The notes below the pieces were generated by a model. That model searched no databases. It had not been told where the DNA came from and saw only the letters and a list, made by a program, of their open reading frames with translations. The translations under genes and the position numbers were made by a program. Shown here piece by piece: positions 9,501-17,820 of a DNA stretch of 64,000 nucleotides. Location of the stretch: NCBI RefSeq assembly GCF_040581485.1, contig NC_090129.1, positions 13,279,501 through 13,343,500 of the forward strand. The letters run 5' to 3'. Origin of the DNA: Linepithema humile. Lineage: Eukaryota > Arthropoda > Insecta > Hymenoptera > Formicidae. How positions within the stretch are numbered: the first letter of the stretch is position 1; each line of letters starts with the position of its first letter.

Positions 9501-10278
9501 CAACGCGGTTTTTGGCAAAACCATGGAGAATGTGCGAAATCACACGGATGTACGGCTCGTTACACAATGGGAGGGTCGGTACGGAGCGGAGGCTATGATC
9601 GCGAAACCGAATTTCCACAGTCGAAGCGTGTTCTCGGAGAATCTAGTCGCCGTAGAGTTACGAAAACTCGAAGTAAAATTCAACAAGCCGATCTACGTGG
9701 GTATGTGTATCCTCGACATATCCAAGATCTGCTTGTACGAGTTTCACTACGAGTACATGGCGCCTCTCTACCGCGACAATTGCAAAATTATGTATACCGA
9801 TACCGACAGTCTGATATACTTTCTACAATGCGAGAACGTATATCACGATATGAAACGCGATATTTCAAAATTCGACACGAGCGACTACTCCGAGGACAAC
9901 GTTTACGGTATACCGCGCGCCAACAAGAAAGTACCCGGTCTGATGAAAGATGAGAACAACGGCGGGATCATGACGGAATTTGTCGGACTGAGGGCGAAGA
10001 TGTACGCGTTGAGAGTCACCGGCCAAAAAGACACCAAAAAGGTCAAAGGTGTAAAAAAGAGTGTAGTCGCCAGAACTATAACGTTTGACGATTACACTCG
10101 GTGTCTCAACGACGAAATCGAGCTAACGCGGCGTCAATCGTGCATCCGCTCAAAGATGCACGAGGTGTACACCGTGTCGGAGTCGAAACTCGCGCTCAGT
10201 CCGTACGACGATAAGCGGCACGTCGTATCCGGTTCCACCGACACTCTACCATGGGGACATTATAAAATACAATTGTAA
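6575..10278 (+). pseudogene. PolB: Protein-primed DNA polymerase B, one intron, one premature stop
   Basis: Exon 1 is 6575-7638, the intron 7639-7709 (GTAAGT...TTACAG), exon 2 7710-10278, for 1210 codons. The splice restores a Cys/His finger (CDRC...HSVDC). Exonuclease motifs are YADLE (near residue 408), NLSGYDAH (near 555) and YSDLYLKTD (near 703). Between them lies a cysteine cluster CHVCEKPF...RDHCHLTGRY...CN. Polymerase motifs are YYDVNNLYG (near 805), NNAVFGKTMEN and YTDTDSLIYF (near 1050). It replicates the element from protein-primed ends. Codon 692 is TAG (8719-8721) in an otherwise open frame, the only lesion, so the copy is recently disabled or read through. ORFs on other frames are shadows. 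Confidence 0.93.
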
Positions 10279-10437
10279 ATAATGCTTAGTAATTTATATA
10301 GTTTAATATTTTATGTATTATTATCGTTGTTAGTTTTAAATGTATATATATTGTAACATGTTGTAGTAATAAAGAACATTATTGTATATAAATGTATAAT
10401 AGTTTATTATAATGCAATGTAAAATATACATAGTTTA
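10279..10437. terminator. Convergent 3' ends of PolB and integrase
   Basis: AT-rich spacer between converging genes. AATAAA for PolB lies at about 10367. On the other strand TAATAAAC overlaps the integrase stop region at 10433-10438. No ORF is seen. Confidence 0.6.
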
Positions 10438-11376
10438 TTACAATACATCGTCTTTATTTATCCAAGAGTTGTGCGAATTGTCGAATCCCAACCACTTTAC
10501 AAACACCTTGTCGTCCTTTCGGCGCAACACCTTCTCCACGAGATAAACGTCAGGTTGTGCGGTCTTGAGCAATTCGTGCTCGTAAAAGCCTCCCGCGACC
10601 GGATCTCCGCGATAATCTTTAATCAGATACGTCACAGGATTGGTACGTTGCACCGTGGCGATCTTAAACACCTCCGTCGACCAATTCGGCGTGTATCCTT
10701 TCTCGAATACAGTTTTGAATTTGCTCACGCGCACCGAATCACCCACCCTGAATTTCGCCGGCGCGGCAATTTTTATATTACTGTACACGGTGCTCAAGAG
10801 TCCCTTTGCGATCTCGGGAGTGACATCGATCGGGCGCATACCGATCGTACGATGTTTACGACCGTTGTATTCCGAGACCAATCGCGGTAAATCGTCGATC
10901 CACCTGTACGATCCCGTGAGCGTGAAAAACTTCCACATTTCGTTCTTCAACGTGCGATTGAATCGTTCCACCACCGAAGCCTTCATAACCGAGTATGTCG
11001 AATAATGATTGATGCCGTGTTTCTTGACAAGATTTTGGAAATCTCTGTTGTAAAATTCTTTTCCACGGTCGGTCTGCAAATTTTTCGGAATTCTCTCCCT
11101 AAATATCGCGGAAAATGCTTTGGACGTTTCAATTCCACCTTTGGTCTTTAAGGGCATAGCCCACGCGTACTTGCTCAACACATCGATAACGGTTAGAATA
11201 TAGTTGTAACCGCCGTTGGATCGCGAGTACGGTCTCATCTCAACAATGTCAGCCTGCCACAAATCATCGTATCTTTTCACGACGACTGACCGACGCGTAA
11301 AGTTTCTTCTCGCCGGTGCGTGGAGCTCGTCCACGAGCGATCTCCTCTCCAGGCACACCGCTTCCTTCTCGCTCAT
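10438..11376 (-). CDS. INT: Retrovirus-like integrase with chromodomain
   Basis: 312 aa. The rve core is visible: first Asp in LWQADIVEM (near residue 40), second in LQTDRGKEFYN (near 103), and Glu in VVERFNRTLKNEMW (near 140). A chromodomain-like C-terminus follows (YLVEKVLRRKDDKVFVKWLGF...SW, residues 275-312). Polinton integrases join linear element DNA to target DNA and leave 6-bp duplications, matching the CAAGTT seen here. Its ATG overlaps the stop of the upstream coiled-coil gene as ATGA. It is the last of five tightly packed minus-strand genes and is intact. Confidence 0.95.
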   Translation of the reverse strand: MSEKEAVCLERRSLVDELHAPARRNFTRRSVVVKRYDDLWQADIVEMRPYSRSNGGYNYILTVIDVLSKYAWAMPLKTKGGIETSKAFSAIFRERIPKNLQTDRGKEFYNRDFQNLVKKHGINHYSTYSVMKASVVERFNRTLKNEMWKFFTLTGSYRWIDDLPRLVSEYNGRKHRTIGMRPIDVTPEIAKGLLSTVYSNIKIAAPAKFRVGDSVRVSKFKTVFEKGYTPNWSTEVFKIATVQRTNPVTYLIKDYRGDPVAGGFYEHELLKTAQPDVYLVEKVLRRKDDKVFVKWLGFDNSHNSWINKDDVL

Positions 11377-11921
11377 TGCGATTCGTTCTGTTTCTTCTTC
11401 ATCGCCTCATCGTAGTATTCGATGAAATTTTTTCTCACAGCTCTACGAAGATTGTGAATCTCTCGCTCGACAAGACTCTTCGTCTTTCGCTCGCAATCGA
11501 CGAGTTTTCCATCGAGTCGCGCTACACTCTCGTCGAGGAGACCTCTCAGATCGTGAATCTGTCGTTCCAACGCCACGTATCTGGTCTCGATGTAATCGTG
11601 GTCTCTCTTCCAGGTCCGCTCGATATTTTCCGAATCTTCGAGTCTCGAAAGTACTTCTCGCTTAAAATTTTCACAGAGCAAACGATTTCGATTCTCACGA
11701 TCGCTCATAAGCTTGAGGTGATGATCCAGATGCAGCTTGTTGACAGCGTCGGTGTCCGCTTCAGGGTCGGCGAGATGTCTGATCACGCGTGACTTGGCGT
11801 TGAAAACCTCACCATCCTTGCAGAGACAATTCTCGCGCACGTAATTCTTCGAGACTTCGCCGCTCTGTCTCGTCACCCTGTCGCTTCCTCCTAACTGTAG
11901 TCCGAATTTGTTGATAGACAT
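11373..11921 (-). CDS. Coiled-coil Polinton protein of unknown function
   Basis: 182 aa. The N-terminus (FGLQLGGSDR, then a basic segment and a C-L-C pair) precedes long heptad-like charged helices (residues 60-170, many E/R/K/L) and a lysine-rich end (EAMKKKQNESQ). I do not recognise a domain. It lies between the conserved unknown at 11970-13070 and integrase, 48 nt below the former and overlapping integrase by four bases. A virion-fibre or scaffold role would be a guess from shape only. Confidence 0.75.
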   Translation of the reverse strand: MSINKFGLQLGGSDRVTRQSGEVSKNYVRENCLCKDGEVFNAKSRVIRHLADPEADTDAVNKLHLDHHLKLMSDRENRNRLLCENFKREVLSRLEDSENIERTWKRDHDYIETRYVALERQIHDLRGLLDESVARLDGKLVDCERKTKSLVEREIHNLRRAVRKNFIEYYDEAMKKKQNESQ

Positions 11922-11969
11922 TCCTGTAGCATCACACGAGCAATACTGGCGATAGTTGAAAAGCTGTGA

Positions 11970-13070
11970 TCAATTTATAATCAGACCAGCTTCGCGCAGT
12001 TCCTCGATAATCGAGAGAAACTCGTTGTCGTGCGCGTTGTTTCCCGCCTGACGGGAGGCGTCCAGCAATCGAAGGCGATCCACCAATTCGTTCGGATCAT
12101 CCCAGTGCACGTAATCGACCGCGTTGTCGGTCACAGTCATGGTCTGTGGTACGTTACACTTGGGTAACGTGCGACCCGCACCTCTCCTGTCGAGATGTGC
12201 AACACCTCCACCTTTCTTAGATATCAGAGGTGTGATGATATGTTTGTATTTGTATCCTTTGTTTCCCAAAATAGGTAAATGCGCGTTATGACCACGTCTG
12301 TGAGCGTTAGTAGCGAGTAGTATGCTCTTGTACTTTTGTTTGTCAGCCTCCGTACACAGCGTATCGTCGGGAAGTCTTTTGAATATTAATTCAAACAGGC
12401 CGGGTGTGCCAGCGTATTTCACACCGTCCACGATCACATTGTCGTCTCTATCAATGTCGAAGGCCTTGTCTCCGAGAAACGTTCCCGCATCGTTGAAGTA
12501 TACATCGTACACGTTGTCGATCCCTTTCTTCTTGTCACCGCTCAAGAGCTCCCCGATGTACTCTTGGCCCAGCGGACCCATTTGGCCGTACAGAGCTTCC
12601 CGACCATCGGACGTTTGCATCGTCTGTCTCACGGATGTCGCGAAAGACGGGTCCGTGGTTTCGAACACGTTTTCGGGCGGTAAATATGTCGGCGCTTCAA
12701 ACACCAATTTTTGCGGCTGGAACGGAGTCGAGGCTTGTATCGGTGACGTCAATGGGGTCTGTATCGGTGTCGTCAACGGGGTACGCTTGATTTTCTTCTT
12801 CTTCTCGAAGCTCGACCGCTTTCGTTTGATGTCCGGTTCGTTTTTAATCTCGAGATCGTCAACCGAATCATCGTCACCCTTGATGTTCTCGACGATTCGT
12901 TTCAACGGCTCTACGATCGGTTTCAACCGTTTCTCCAATTGCACCTCTTGCTCCACTCTACCCGTCTTCAACGTCCGATGCTTCTTGCGAATCGACTCGC
13001 TCGTACGAGCGATTTCCTTCGCGATCTTCTCCCTCTCGTCGATATCTTTCGTGTCGAGCGTCATCGTCAA
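11970..13070 (-). CDS. Conserved Polinton-type hypothetical protein
   Basis: 366 aa. Residues 1-110 are charged and basic (KRKRSSFEKKKKIKR) with Thr/Pro repeats (TPLTTPIQTPLTSPIQ). The globular second half holds ALYGQMGPLGQEYIGELLSG, YDVYFNDAGTFLGDKAFDID and a C-terminal block ATNAHRRGHN...LPILGNKGYKYK, ending in a leucine-rich tail. Similar proteins are common as unnamed genes in arthropod genomes and, as far as I recall, carry a domain of unknown function (possibly DUF8207). The stop of the ATPase gene is 14 nt upstream of this ATG. Possibly virion-associated; function unknown. Confidence 0.8.
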   Translation of the reverse strand: MTMTLDTKDIDEREKIAKEIARTSESIRKKHRTLKTGRVEQEVQLEKRLKPIVEPLKRIVENIKGDDDSVDDLEIKNEPDIKRKRSSFEKKKKIKRTPLTTPIQTPLTSPIQASTPFQPQKLVFEAPTYLPPENVFETTDPSFATSVRQTMQTSDGREALYGQMGPLGQEYIGELLSGDKKKGIDNVYDVYFNDAGTFLGDKAFDIDRDDNVIVDGVKYAGTPGLFELIFKRLPDDTLCTEADKQKYKSILLATNAHRRGHNAHLPILGNKGYKYKHIITPLISKKGGGVAHLDRRGAGRTLPKCNVPQTMTVTDNAVDYVHWDDPNELVDRLRLLDASRQAGNNAHDNEFLSIIEELREAGLIIN

Positions 13071-13084
13071 CGTCTCGAGAACAA

Positions 13085-13789
13085 CTAACCATTCCGCGGT
13101 ACCGCAAACTCGTTAAAACCACGTCTGTATCGTCCATCGTTAATCGTACTATCCTTGTCTATCACTAAAAATCCGTACTTGTGCTGCCAACATGCGTGAC
13201 ACAATGTACCGAAATCTTCGTACGTCATGTCCGTATTCACATGATCGTTGTAGACGTGCTTAAGGTTTGTTCCATCCTGCTTGAATATTACGAGTAAATT
13301 CGCGTTGTCGCGCACGAGATGTTTCGGTATTTTTGCATACGTTTGGCACAGATAGAAACAATCGACCTTCGAATGTCGACCCATAGCAAAGTACTCGCGT
13401 ATCGCATTCTGCTTGTCGCACGCTATATCGTCGAAGACGAATACGGAATTCGGTAACGCCTCGCTGTGCGGTACAATTGTGTTGTTGTCCGAGAACGTAA
13501 AGTAGCCGATTTCATCGATCGATCCGAGCAATCTTTCGAGATACCGATACTTTGGTTGATTCAACGATTTCGAGTACACGTACACGTTTTCGAAACGTAC
13601 ACCGTTCGGACTTTCCAGCAGACTAATCATTACATTGGTTTTACCGCAATTCGAGGGACCGCAAATGATACCGCGTATCGTGTTTGGCAGCATTTTACCA
13701 TGTCTGCACGCCTTCTCACAAACCCCTTGCCCACTCTTATCATCCATGTTTTTCACACGGATCGTGTACGGTTGTTGTACAAATTTCAT
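13085..13789 (-). CDS. ATP: Genome-packaging ATPase (FtsK/HerA, A32-like)
   Basis: 234 aa. Walker A GPSNCGKT (residues about 45-52) and Walker B SVFVFDDIA (about 112-120) are followed by a sensor-like strand (CFYLCQTYAKIP) and the NLLVIFKQD segment typical of viral packaging ATPases. It drives DNA into capsids. The ATG overlaps the stop of a short upstream spliced ORF as ATGA. It heads the minus-strand virion/replication block and shares a divergent promoter with the PLA2 gene. Intact. Confidence 0.95.
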   Translation of the reverse strand: MKFVQQPYTIRVKNMDDKSGQGVCEKACRHGKMLPNTIRGIICGPSNCGKTNVMISLLESPNGVRFENVYVYSKSLNQPKYRYLERLLGSIDEIGYFTFSDNNTIVPHSEALPNSVFVFDDIACDKQNAIREYFAMGRHSKVDCFYLCQTYAKIPKHLVRDNANLLVIFKQDGTNLKHVYNDHVNTDMTYEDFGTLCHACWQHKYGFLVIDKDSTINDGRYRRGFNEFAVPRNG

Positions 13790-13926
13790 TTTTTACCAGA
13801 CTCTTTCTCATCCTTGTTATTACGCGACGAGTGCGCGGTATCGGATGTCAGAAAGAGCGGTGCTCGGATATTCGTCGCTAGATCTAAAATATCTCTATTT
13901 CCATACATGATTTGGACATTATCCTG

Positions 13927-13958
<32 letters not shown>

Positions 13959-14037
13959 TGTTTCAAACACACGATTAGCGATACACGTTTGCGACATTCA
14001 CCTCCTTCCGTTCCTTCTTATTATCCCGGTTATTCAT
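13786..14037 (-). CDS. Short spliced ORF upstream of the ATPase
   Basis: Proposed exons are 14037-14002 and 13923-13786, joined in phase 0 over a 78-bp intron (GTGAAT donor; T29 tract then CAG acceptor). They give 57 codons of charged sequence (many K, R, E, N). The stop TGA overlaps the ATPase ATG as ATGA. Intron size matches the 71-82 bp introns elsewhere in the element. It may be a real small protein, or a leader ORF controlling ATPase translation by termination and re-initiation. No domain recognised. Confidence 0.45.
13927..13955 (-). repeat. A29 run, acting as a T29 splice tract on the minus strand
   Basis: 29 consecutive A on the plus strand. On the minus strand it is an uninterrupted pyrimidine tract directly before CAG|G, an unusually strong 3' splice signal in the ATPase leader. 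A length error in assembly is possible. Confidence 0.6.
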
Positions 14038-14070
14038 TGTACTTTGTCGTCCGACAAACTTTGATATTCT

Positions 14071-14133
14071 ACTGGTTAATGATCGATACGCGCCTCCTAT
14101 TTATAGGTGAGCGCTGTCGAAACACACCTCAGT
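14071..14133. promoter_or_regulatory. Divergent core promoter with one palindromic TATA box
   Basis: CCTATTTATAGG at 14096-14107 reads CCTATAAATAGG on the other strand. The plus strand has TCAGT with A at 14131, 33 nt from the TATA start. The minus strand has CCAGT with A at 14073, 32 nt from its TATA start. The plus direction leads to the PLA2 gene (ATG 14176), the minus direction to the ATPase block. Confidence 0.65.
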
Positions 14134-14175
14134 TGGAAATATGATTTACACGCGATATGTTAGAATTCGCGCTCT

Positions 14176-14799
14176 ATGAAACGATACAAGGGTGCCGGTT
14201 TACTGAACAGTGTGATAAATCGACTACCGTTGGAGCTGCATATACCCGGCTACCAATTTTGCGGGCCGGGGACTCGTCTGCGGAAACGACTCGCGCGAGG
14301 GGATCGAGGTATCAATCCGTTGGACGCGGCGTGTCGCGATCACGACATCGCGTACTCGCAAAACCGCGAATCAGCGGACCGCCACGCAGCTGATCGCGTT
14401 CTCGCCGATAAAGCGCGGGTGCGGATCACCGCTGCGGACGCGACTCTCGGTGAGAGGGCTGCTGCTACCGCCGTATGGGCTGCTATGAAAGCAAAGACGA
14501 AATTGGGGATGGGTATGACAAAGAGAAAGAAGAAGAAGACCAAGAGGAGAACGCTTCCGACGGCGAAACGCGGTGGTATGTTACCGTTGTTACCGCTCTT
14601 GGGAGTCATCGGTTCGCTTGCCAGTGGAGCGGCGGGTGTTGCAAAGGCGGTGAACGACTCTAAGGCCGCGCGACGACAACTCGAAGAGACGAAACGTCAC
14701 AATAAAGCTATGGAAGGACGGGGGATTTATCTCGCTCCGTACAAGCGGGGCAAAGGATTGAAGAAGAAGAAAAAAAAAAAAACGTCGAAAAAACGATAG
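14176..14799 (+). CDS. PLA2-domain virion protein with pX/pVI-like basic tail
   Basis: 207 aa. Residues 20-60 carry a parvovirus-type secreted phospholipase A2 signature: the calcium loop FCGPGT and the catalytic helix DAACRDHDIAYS. Basic runs follow (KRKKKKTKRR near 115; KKKKKKKTSKKR at the end) around a hydrophobic Gly/Ala/Leu segment (MLPLLPLLGVIGSLASGAAG, residues 135-154) like adenovirus core or membrane-lytic peptides. Such fused PLA2-pX proteins are described for adintoviruses, where they are thought to help virions leave endosomes. I start at 14176 because it follows the TATA/TCAGT unit. The protease ATG is 2 nt after its stop. Confidence 0.88.
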   Translation: MKRYKGAGLLNSVINRLPLELHIPGYQFCGPGTRLRKRLARGDRGINPLDAACRDHDIAYSQNRESADRHAADRVLADKARVRITAADATLGERAAATAVWAAMKAKTKLGMGMTKRKKKKTKRRTLPTAKRGGMLPLLPLLGVIGSLASGAAGVAKAVNDSKAARRQLEETKRHNKAMEGRGIYLAPYKRGKGLKKKKKKKTSKKR

Positions 14800-14801
14800 A
14801 G

Positions 14802-15196
14802 ATGCCCGCGGGTGCCACCACCAATCTACAGTTGTTACAAATAGCGAAGCGTATGCGAATACCGTATTTCCGAGGTGTCTACATGCGTAACGCTTTACCC
14901 GACAAGATACATAAAAATGAGAGCGGTATCGTGAATTTGGACGATGTCGACGGGCCGGGCACGCATTGGGTGGCGTACGCCAAGAGAGGCGATCGCGCCG
15001 TATACTTTGACAGCTTTGGCAATTTGCAACCGCCGAAGGAGCTTACACGCTACCTCGGAGACACCGATACAACGATAACGTACAATCGCACGGTCTACCA
15101 GACGATCAAACGATCTGCGGACAATTGTGCCTCCTGTTCCTCCAGAAAATAGATATAAAAATCGATCCGCCATCGATCGACATCAGTCGTCGATAG
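14802..15196 (+). pseudogene. PRO: Adenovirus-type maturation cysteine protease, frameshifted
   Basis: The open frame is 116 codons (14802-15152). It contains the catalytic histidine region (GTHWVAYAK, near residue 47) and the acidic residue region (AVYFDSFGNLQPP, near 68). The catalytic cysteine segment expected about 45 residues later is absent from this frame but is present just downstream in another frame (from about 15113, ending with TAG at 15194-15196). A one-base indel at about 15100-15113 therefore removes the nucleophile. The protease normally cleaves capsid precursors. The TATA box of the penton gene lies inside its 3' end. Confidence 0.88.
15154..15187 (+). promoter_or_regulatory. 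Penton gene promoter (TATA and TCAGT)
   Basis: TATAAAAA at 15154-15161, inside the 3' part of the protease gene, and ATCAGT with the initiator A at 15185, 31 nt later. The ATG is at 15207. Confidence 0.6.
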
Positions 15197-15206
15197 AATC
15201 TCGGCA

Positions 15207-15935
15207 ATGTCGCTGACGCTCACTCTAAGCGGTAAAAGCAGCGTTCTCACGGTGGATTATTTTCCACCGATAGACTTGAGCGATGGGGACTATGAGCTCG
15301 GTCTAACCACGATGGAGACCTACAACACGATTCCGAACGTGACGGTAGCGAACGATAAATTTTATTTCGATGACAATGACGAAGAAATTACAATTCCCGA
15401 AGGATCGTACGAATTGGACGCCATTGCTTCTTATCTGAAACGCGTGATACTGCAAAAACGAGGAAAAAGTGAAGAACAAGATTATCCATTGTCACTTCGT
15501 CCCAACGTTAATACCATGAAGAGTGAAATCATGTGCGCTTTTCGAATAAATTTCGCCAAACCGAATACCATCGGACCGCTGTTTGGATTTTCGACGGGTC
15601 GTATACTGGAACCGAGAAAGTTGCACGAATCAGACTCCTCGGTAAACATCGTCAACGTAAACATTATTCGAGTGGAATACAGCATTACCGCGGGTGCGTA
15701 CGCCAACGACAGGTTGGTGCACACGATACACGAATTTTCACCGAACGTACCTCCGGGATATAAAGTCTCGGAAACACCGGCGCAAATCATTTACCTTCCG
15801 GTCATCGCGAGGAGCGTTACCGATATCACCTTGCGCGTGGTGGATCAAGACGGACGATTGATCGATTTTCGCGGAGAGGAGATTACCATTAGACTGCACT
15901 TGCGGCGACGTGGTGCGAGGAAATGCTCGTGTTGA
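15207..15935 (+). CDS. mCP: Minor capsid (penton-like, single jelly roll) protein
   Basis: 242 aa, mostly alternating beta-strand patterns. The N-terminal block FPPIDLSDGDYELGLTTMETY is characteristic of Polinton/adintovirus penton proteins. Gly/Pro turns follow (IPEGSYELDAIASYL; IGPLFGFS). It ends ITIRLHLRRRGARKCSC. Such proteins form the fivefold vertices. It lies between the protease and the major capsid gene, the usual Polinton order. Intact. Confidence 0.85.
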   Translation: MSLTLTLSGKSSVLTVDYFPPIDLSDGDYELGLTTMETYNTIPNVTVANDKFYFDDNDEEITIPEGSYELDAIASYLKRVILQKRGKSEEQDYPLSLRPNVNTMKSEIMCAFRINFAKPNTIGPLFGFSTGRILEPRKLHESDSSVNIVNVNIIRVEYSITAGAYANDRLVHTIHEFSPNVPPGYKVSETPAQIIYLPVIARSVTDITLRVVDQDGRLIDFRGEEITIRLHLRRRGARKCSC

Positions 15936-16058
15936 ACGAACAGCGAGTGATTGAGAGAACAACGAAAATTGGGAAAACATCGCCATTCAAGAGGCTCAGT
16001 ACGACGAACGTAAACTTTTTACAATCGTTGGGATTCGTTGTGAGAAACGCTTAAAGAG

Positions 16059-17261
16059 ATGGATATACTCGACATCGCTGATGAGCCCGTCTTCGACGAG
16101 CGTATCGTGAAATATGAGATGCACACGTACAATCCGTACGCTAACACGACGTTGGGACACAGCGACGAGATACGAATACCGATACAGCAACAGGATTTGT
16201 ACACGTTACCGTGTGAGAGTTTTCTCTACATTGAAGGAAAACTCGTTATGAATCCTACCGATGAGAATAGAGATAACGTGTGTATAATGGGTAATAATTG
16301 TGTCGCGTTCATGTTTGATGAAATGCGATACGAGCTCGACGGAGTTGAAATCGATCGTAACAGAAACGTTGGAATAACGAGCACGATCAAAAACTATGTA
16401 TCGCTGACGATGGAGAAGAGCAAGACGCTGAAATACGCATCGTGGAATCCGGATGGAAATCCGTTGCTCGATGGAAATTTTAATTTTTGCGTTCCGCTCA
16501 ATACTCTTTTAGGATTCTGCGAGGACTACAAACGGATTGTAATCAACGCTCGTCACGAACTTGTATTGATACGATCGCGCAATGATAATAATTCTCTCGT
16601 TGGACGAGTCGGTACGAATCCAACGATCGAACTACTCAAGATACAGTGGCGAATGCCGCATGTATCTCTGAGCGAAGTCAACAAGCTGTCTCTTCTTCGA
16701 ACTTTGGAAAGCGGAAGATATCTGAGCGTGTGCTTCCGTTCGTGGGATCTGTACGAATTTCCTCTGCTACAGAATACAACAAAGCATTCCTGGGCGGTCA
16801 AAGCCGCGACGCAATTGGAAAAACCGCGATACGTAATCTTTGCTCTACAAACCGGTCGAAAAAACGTACTGTCTGAAAACGCTACGCAATTTGACGCTTG
16901 TAAACTTACCAATGTGAGACTGCATCTGAATTCAGATTTTTATCCGTACGACGACATGAATTTGGATTTCGACAAGAGTCGATACGCTATACTGTACAAT
17001 ATGTATGCACGTTTCCGCAAAGCCTATTATGGACAGGACGATACGTATTTGGACATCGATGAATTCTCGAAAGCCGGTCCGTTCGTAGTCATAGATTGTT
17101 CGCGACAAAACGACTCTGTCAAGAGCGCCACCGTTGACGTGCGAATAGAATTTGATTGTAAGGAAAATATACCGGCCAACACCACCGCCTATTGTCTCAT
17201 TATACACGATCGAATGGTTGAATATAATCCACTGAACAACATTGTGCGCAGACTCGTGTGA
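16059..17261 (+). CDS. MCP: Major capsid protein (double jelly roll, hexon-like)
   Basis: 400 aa, rich in beta strands. Recognisable blocks are YEMHTYNPYANTT and SDEIRIPIQQQDLYTLPCES near the N-terminus, NNCVAFMFDEMRYELDGVEI in the first jelly roll, and a C-terminal DVRIEFDCKENIPANTTAYCL strand pair. Its position after the penton gene fits Polinton MCP. It builds the icosahedral shell. TCAGT occurs at 15996-16000 but no TATA is seen 30 nt before it, so its promoter may be TATA-less or shared. Intact. Confidence 0.88.
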   Translation: MDILDIADEPVFDERIVKYEMHTYNPYANTTLGHSDEIRIPIQQQDLYTLPCESFLYIEGKLVMNPTDENRDNVCIMGNNCVAFMFDEMRYELDGVEIDRNRNVGITSTIKNYVSLTMEKSKTLKYASWNPDGNPLLDGNFNFCVPLNTLLGFCEDYKRIVINARHELVLIRSRNDNNSLVGRVGTNPTIELLKIQWRMPHVSLSEVNKLSLLRTLESGRYLSVCFRSWDLYEFPLLQNTTKHSWAVKAATQLEKPRYVIFALQTGRKNVLSENATQFDACKLTNVRLHLNSDFYPYDDMNLDFDKSRYAILYNMYARFRKAYYGQDDTYLDIDEFSKAGPFVVIDCSRQNDSVKSATVDVRIEFDCKENIPANTTAYCLIIHDRMVEYNPLNNIVRRLV

Positions 17262-17266
17262 AAAGT

Positions 17267-17300
17267 TATAAATTAGACGTGTGCGAATGGGAACGTCAGT
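17267..17300 (+). promoter_or_regulatory. Promoter of the gene at 17320 (TATA and TCAGT)
   Basis: TATAAATT at 17267 and TCAGT with A at 17298, 31 nt apart. Transcription would begin after the upstream ATG at 17281, so 17320 is the likely start codon. Confidence 0.6.
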
Positions 17301-17319
17301 TTTCCGACGGTCGACGACG

Positions 17320-17820
17320 ATGTCGAACGTACCAATTTTCGTCGACTTGCAAGGTTACGCGTTCAACAATATTTTTATCGTGAAAGAGGCAGCGGTACTT
17401 CGAGATGGCGAAACGCTATCTCATTACGTATTTCGTGAACACGTACCGTGGTATCTGTTGACGAAATCGGAAAAATCGCTGGCGTGTTGGTTACGGATAC
17501 ACCACCACGGCTTCCGATGGGAAGATGGACACGTCTCGTACAGCCAGATGAAAAGTCTTATCAACAATGCCATTGGTACGGAACCGTCTCTGATATACGT
17601 GAAAGGACTCGAGAAGAAAAAGTGGTTGTGCGAGATTTTGGAAGATGATGTAGAGATCGAAACAATAGATGTGGATTACGAAGATATCACACGCCTGACG
17701 AACTTGGATGTAATCGGAACCTTGCGCTGCGCGTATCACACGAGACATTGCGCTATGCGGAATGTTTGCAAATTGTACAAGTGGTGGTTTGAGCGTAACA
17801 AACGTGTAAAACAACTATGA
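17320..17820 (+). CDS. Conserved Polinton-associated hypothetical protein
   Basis: About 166 aa from the ATG at 17320. It opens IFVDLQGYAFNN-I-FIVKE, followed by a His-rich stretch (LRIHHHGFRWEDG), YVKGLEKKKWLCEIL near residue 100, and a C-terminal Cys/His cluster (CAYHTRHCAMRNVCKL). Related genes seem to be frequent in arthropod genomes. The DLQG start and repeated acidic residues resemble an RNase H-like nuclease fold, but I cannot confirm catalytic residues. AATAAA follows at about 17830. Function unknown. Confidence 0.72.
   Translation: MSNVPIFVDLQGYAFNNIFIVKEAAVLRDGETLSHYVFREHVPWYLLTKSEKSLACWLRIHHHGFRWEDGHVSYSQMKSLINNAIGTEPSLIYVKGLEKKKWLCEILEDDVEIETIDVDYEDITRLTNLDVIGTLRCAYHTRHCAMRNVCKLYKWWFERNKRVKQL

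Noticed and set aside
8972..9953. Several ORFs of 60-200 codons on both strands inside PolB
   Set aside because: They overlap the clearly coding PolB frame and have no motifs; they are shadows of codon bias.
17281..17319. Upstream in-frame ATG for the gene at 17320
   Set aside because: The TATA/TCAGT pair places transcription start at about 17298, after this ATG.
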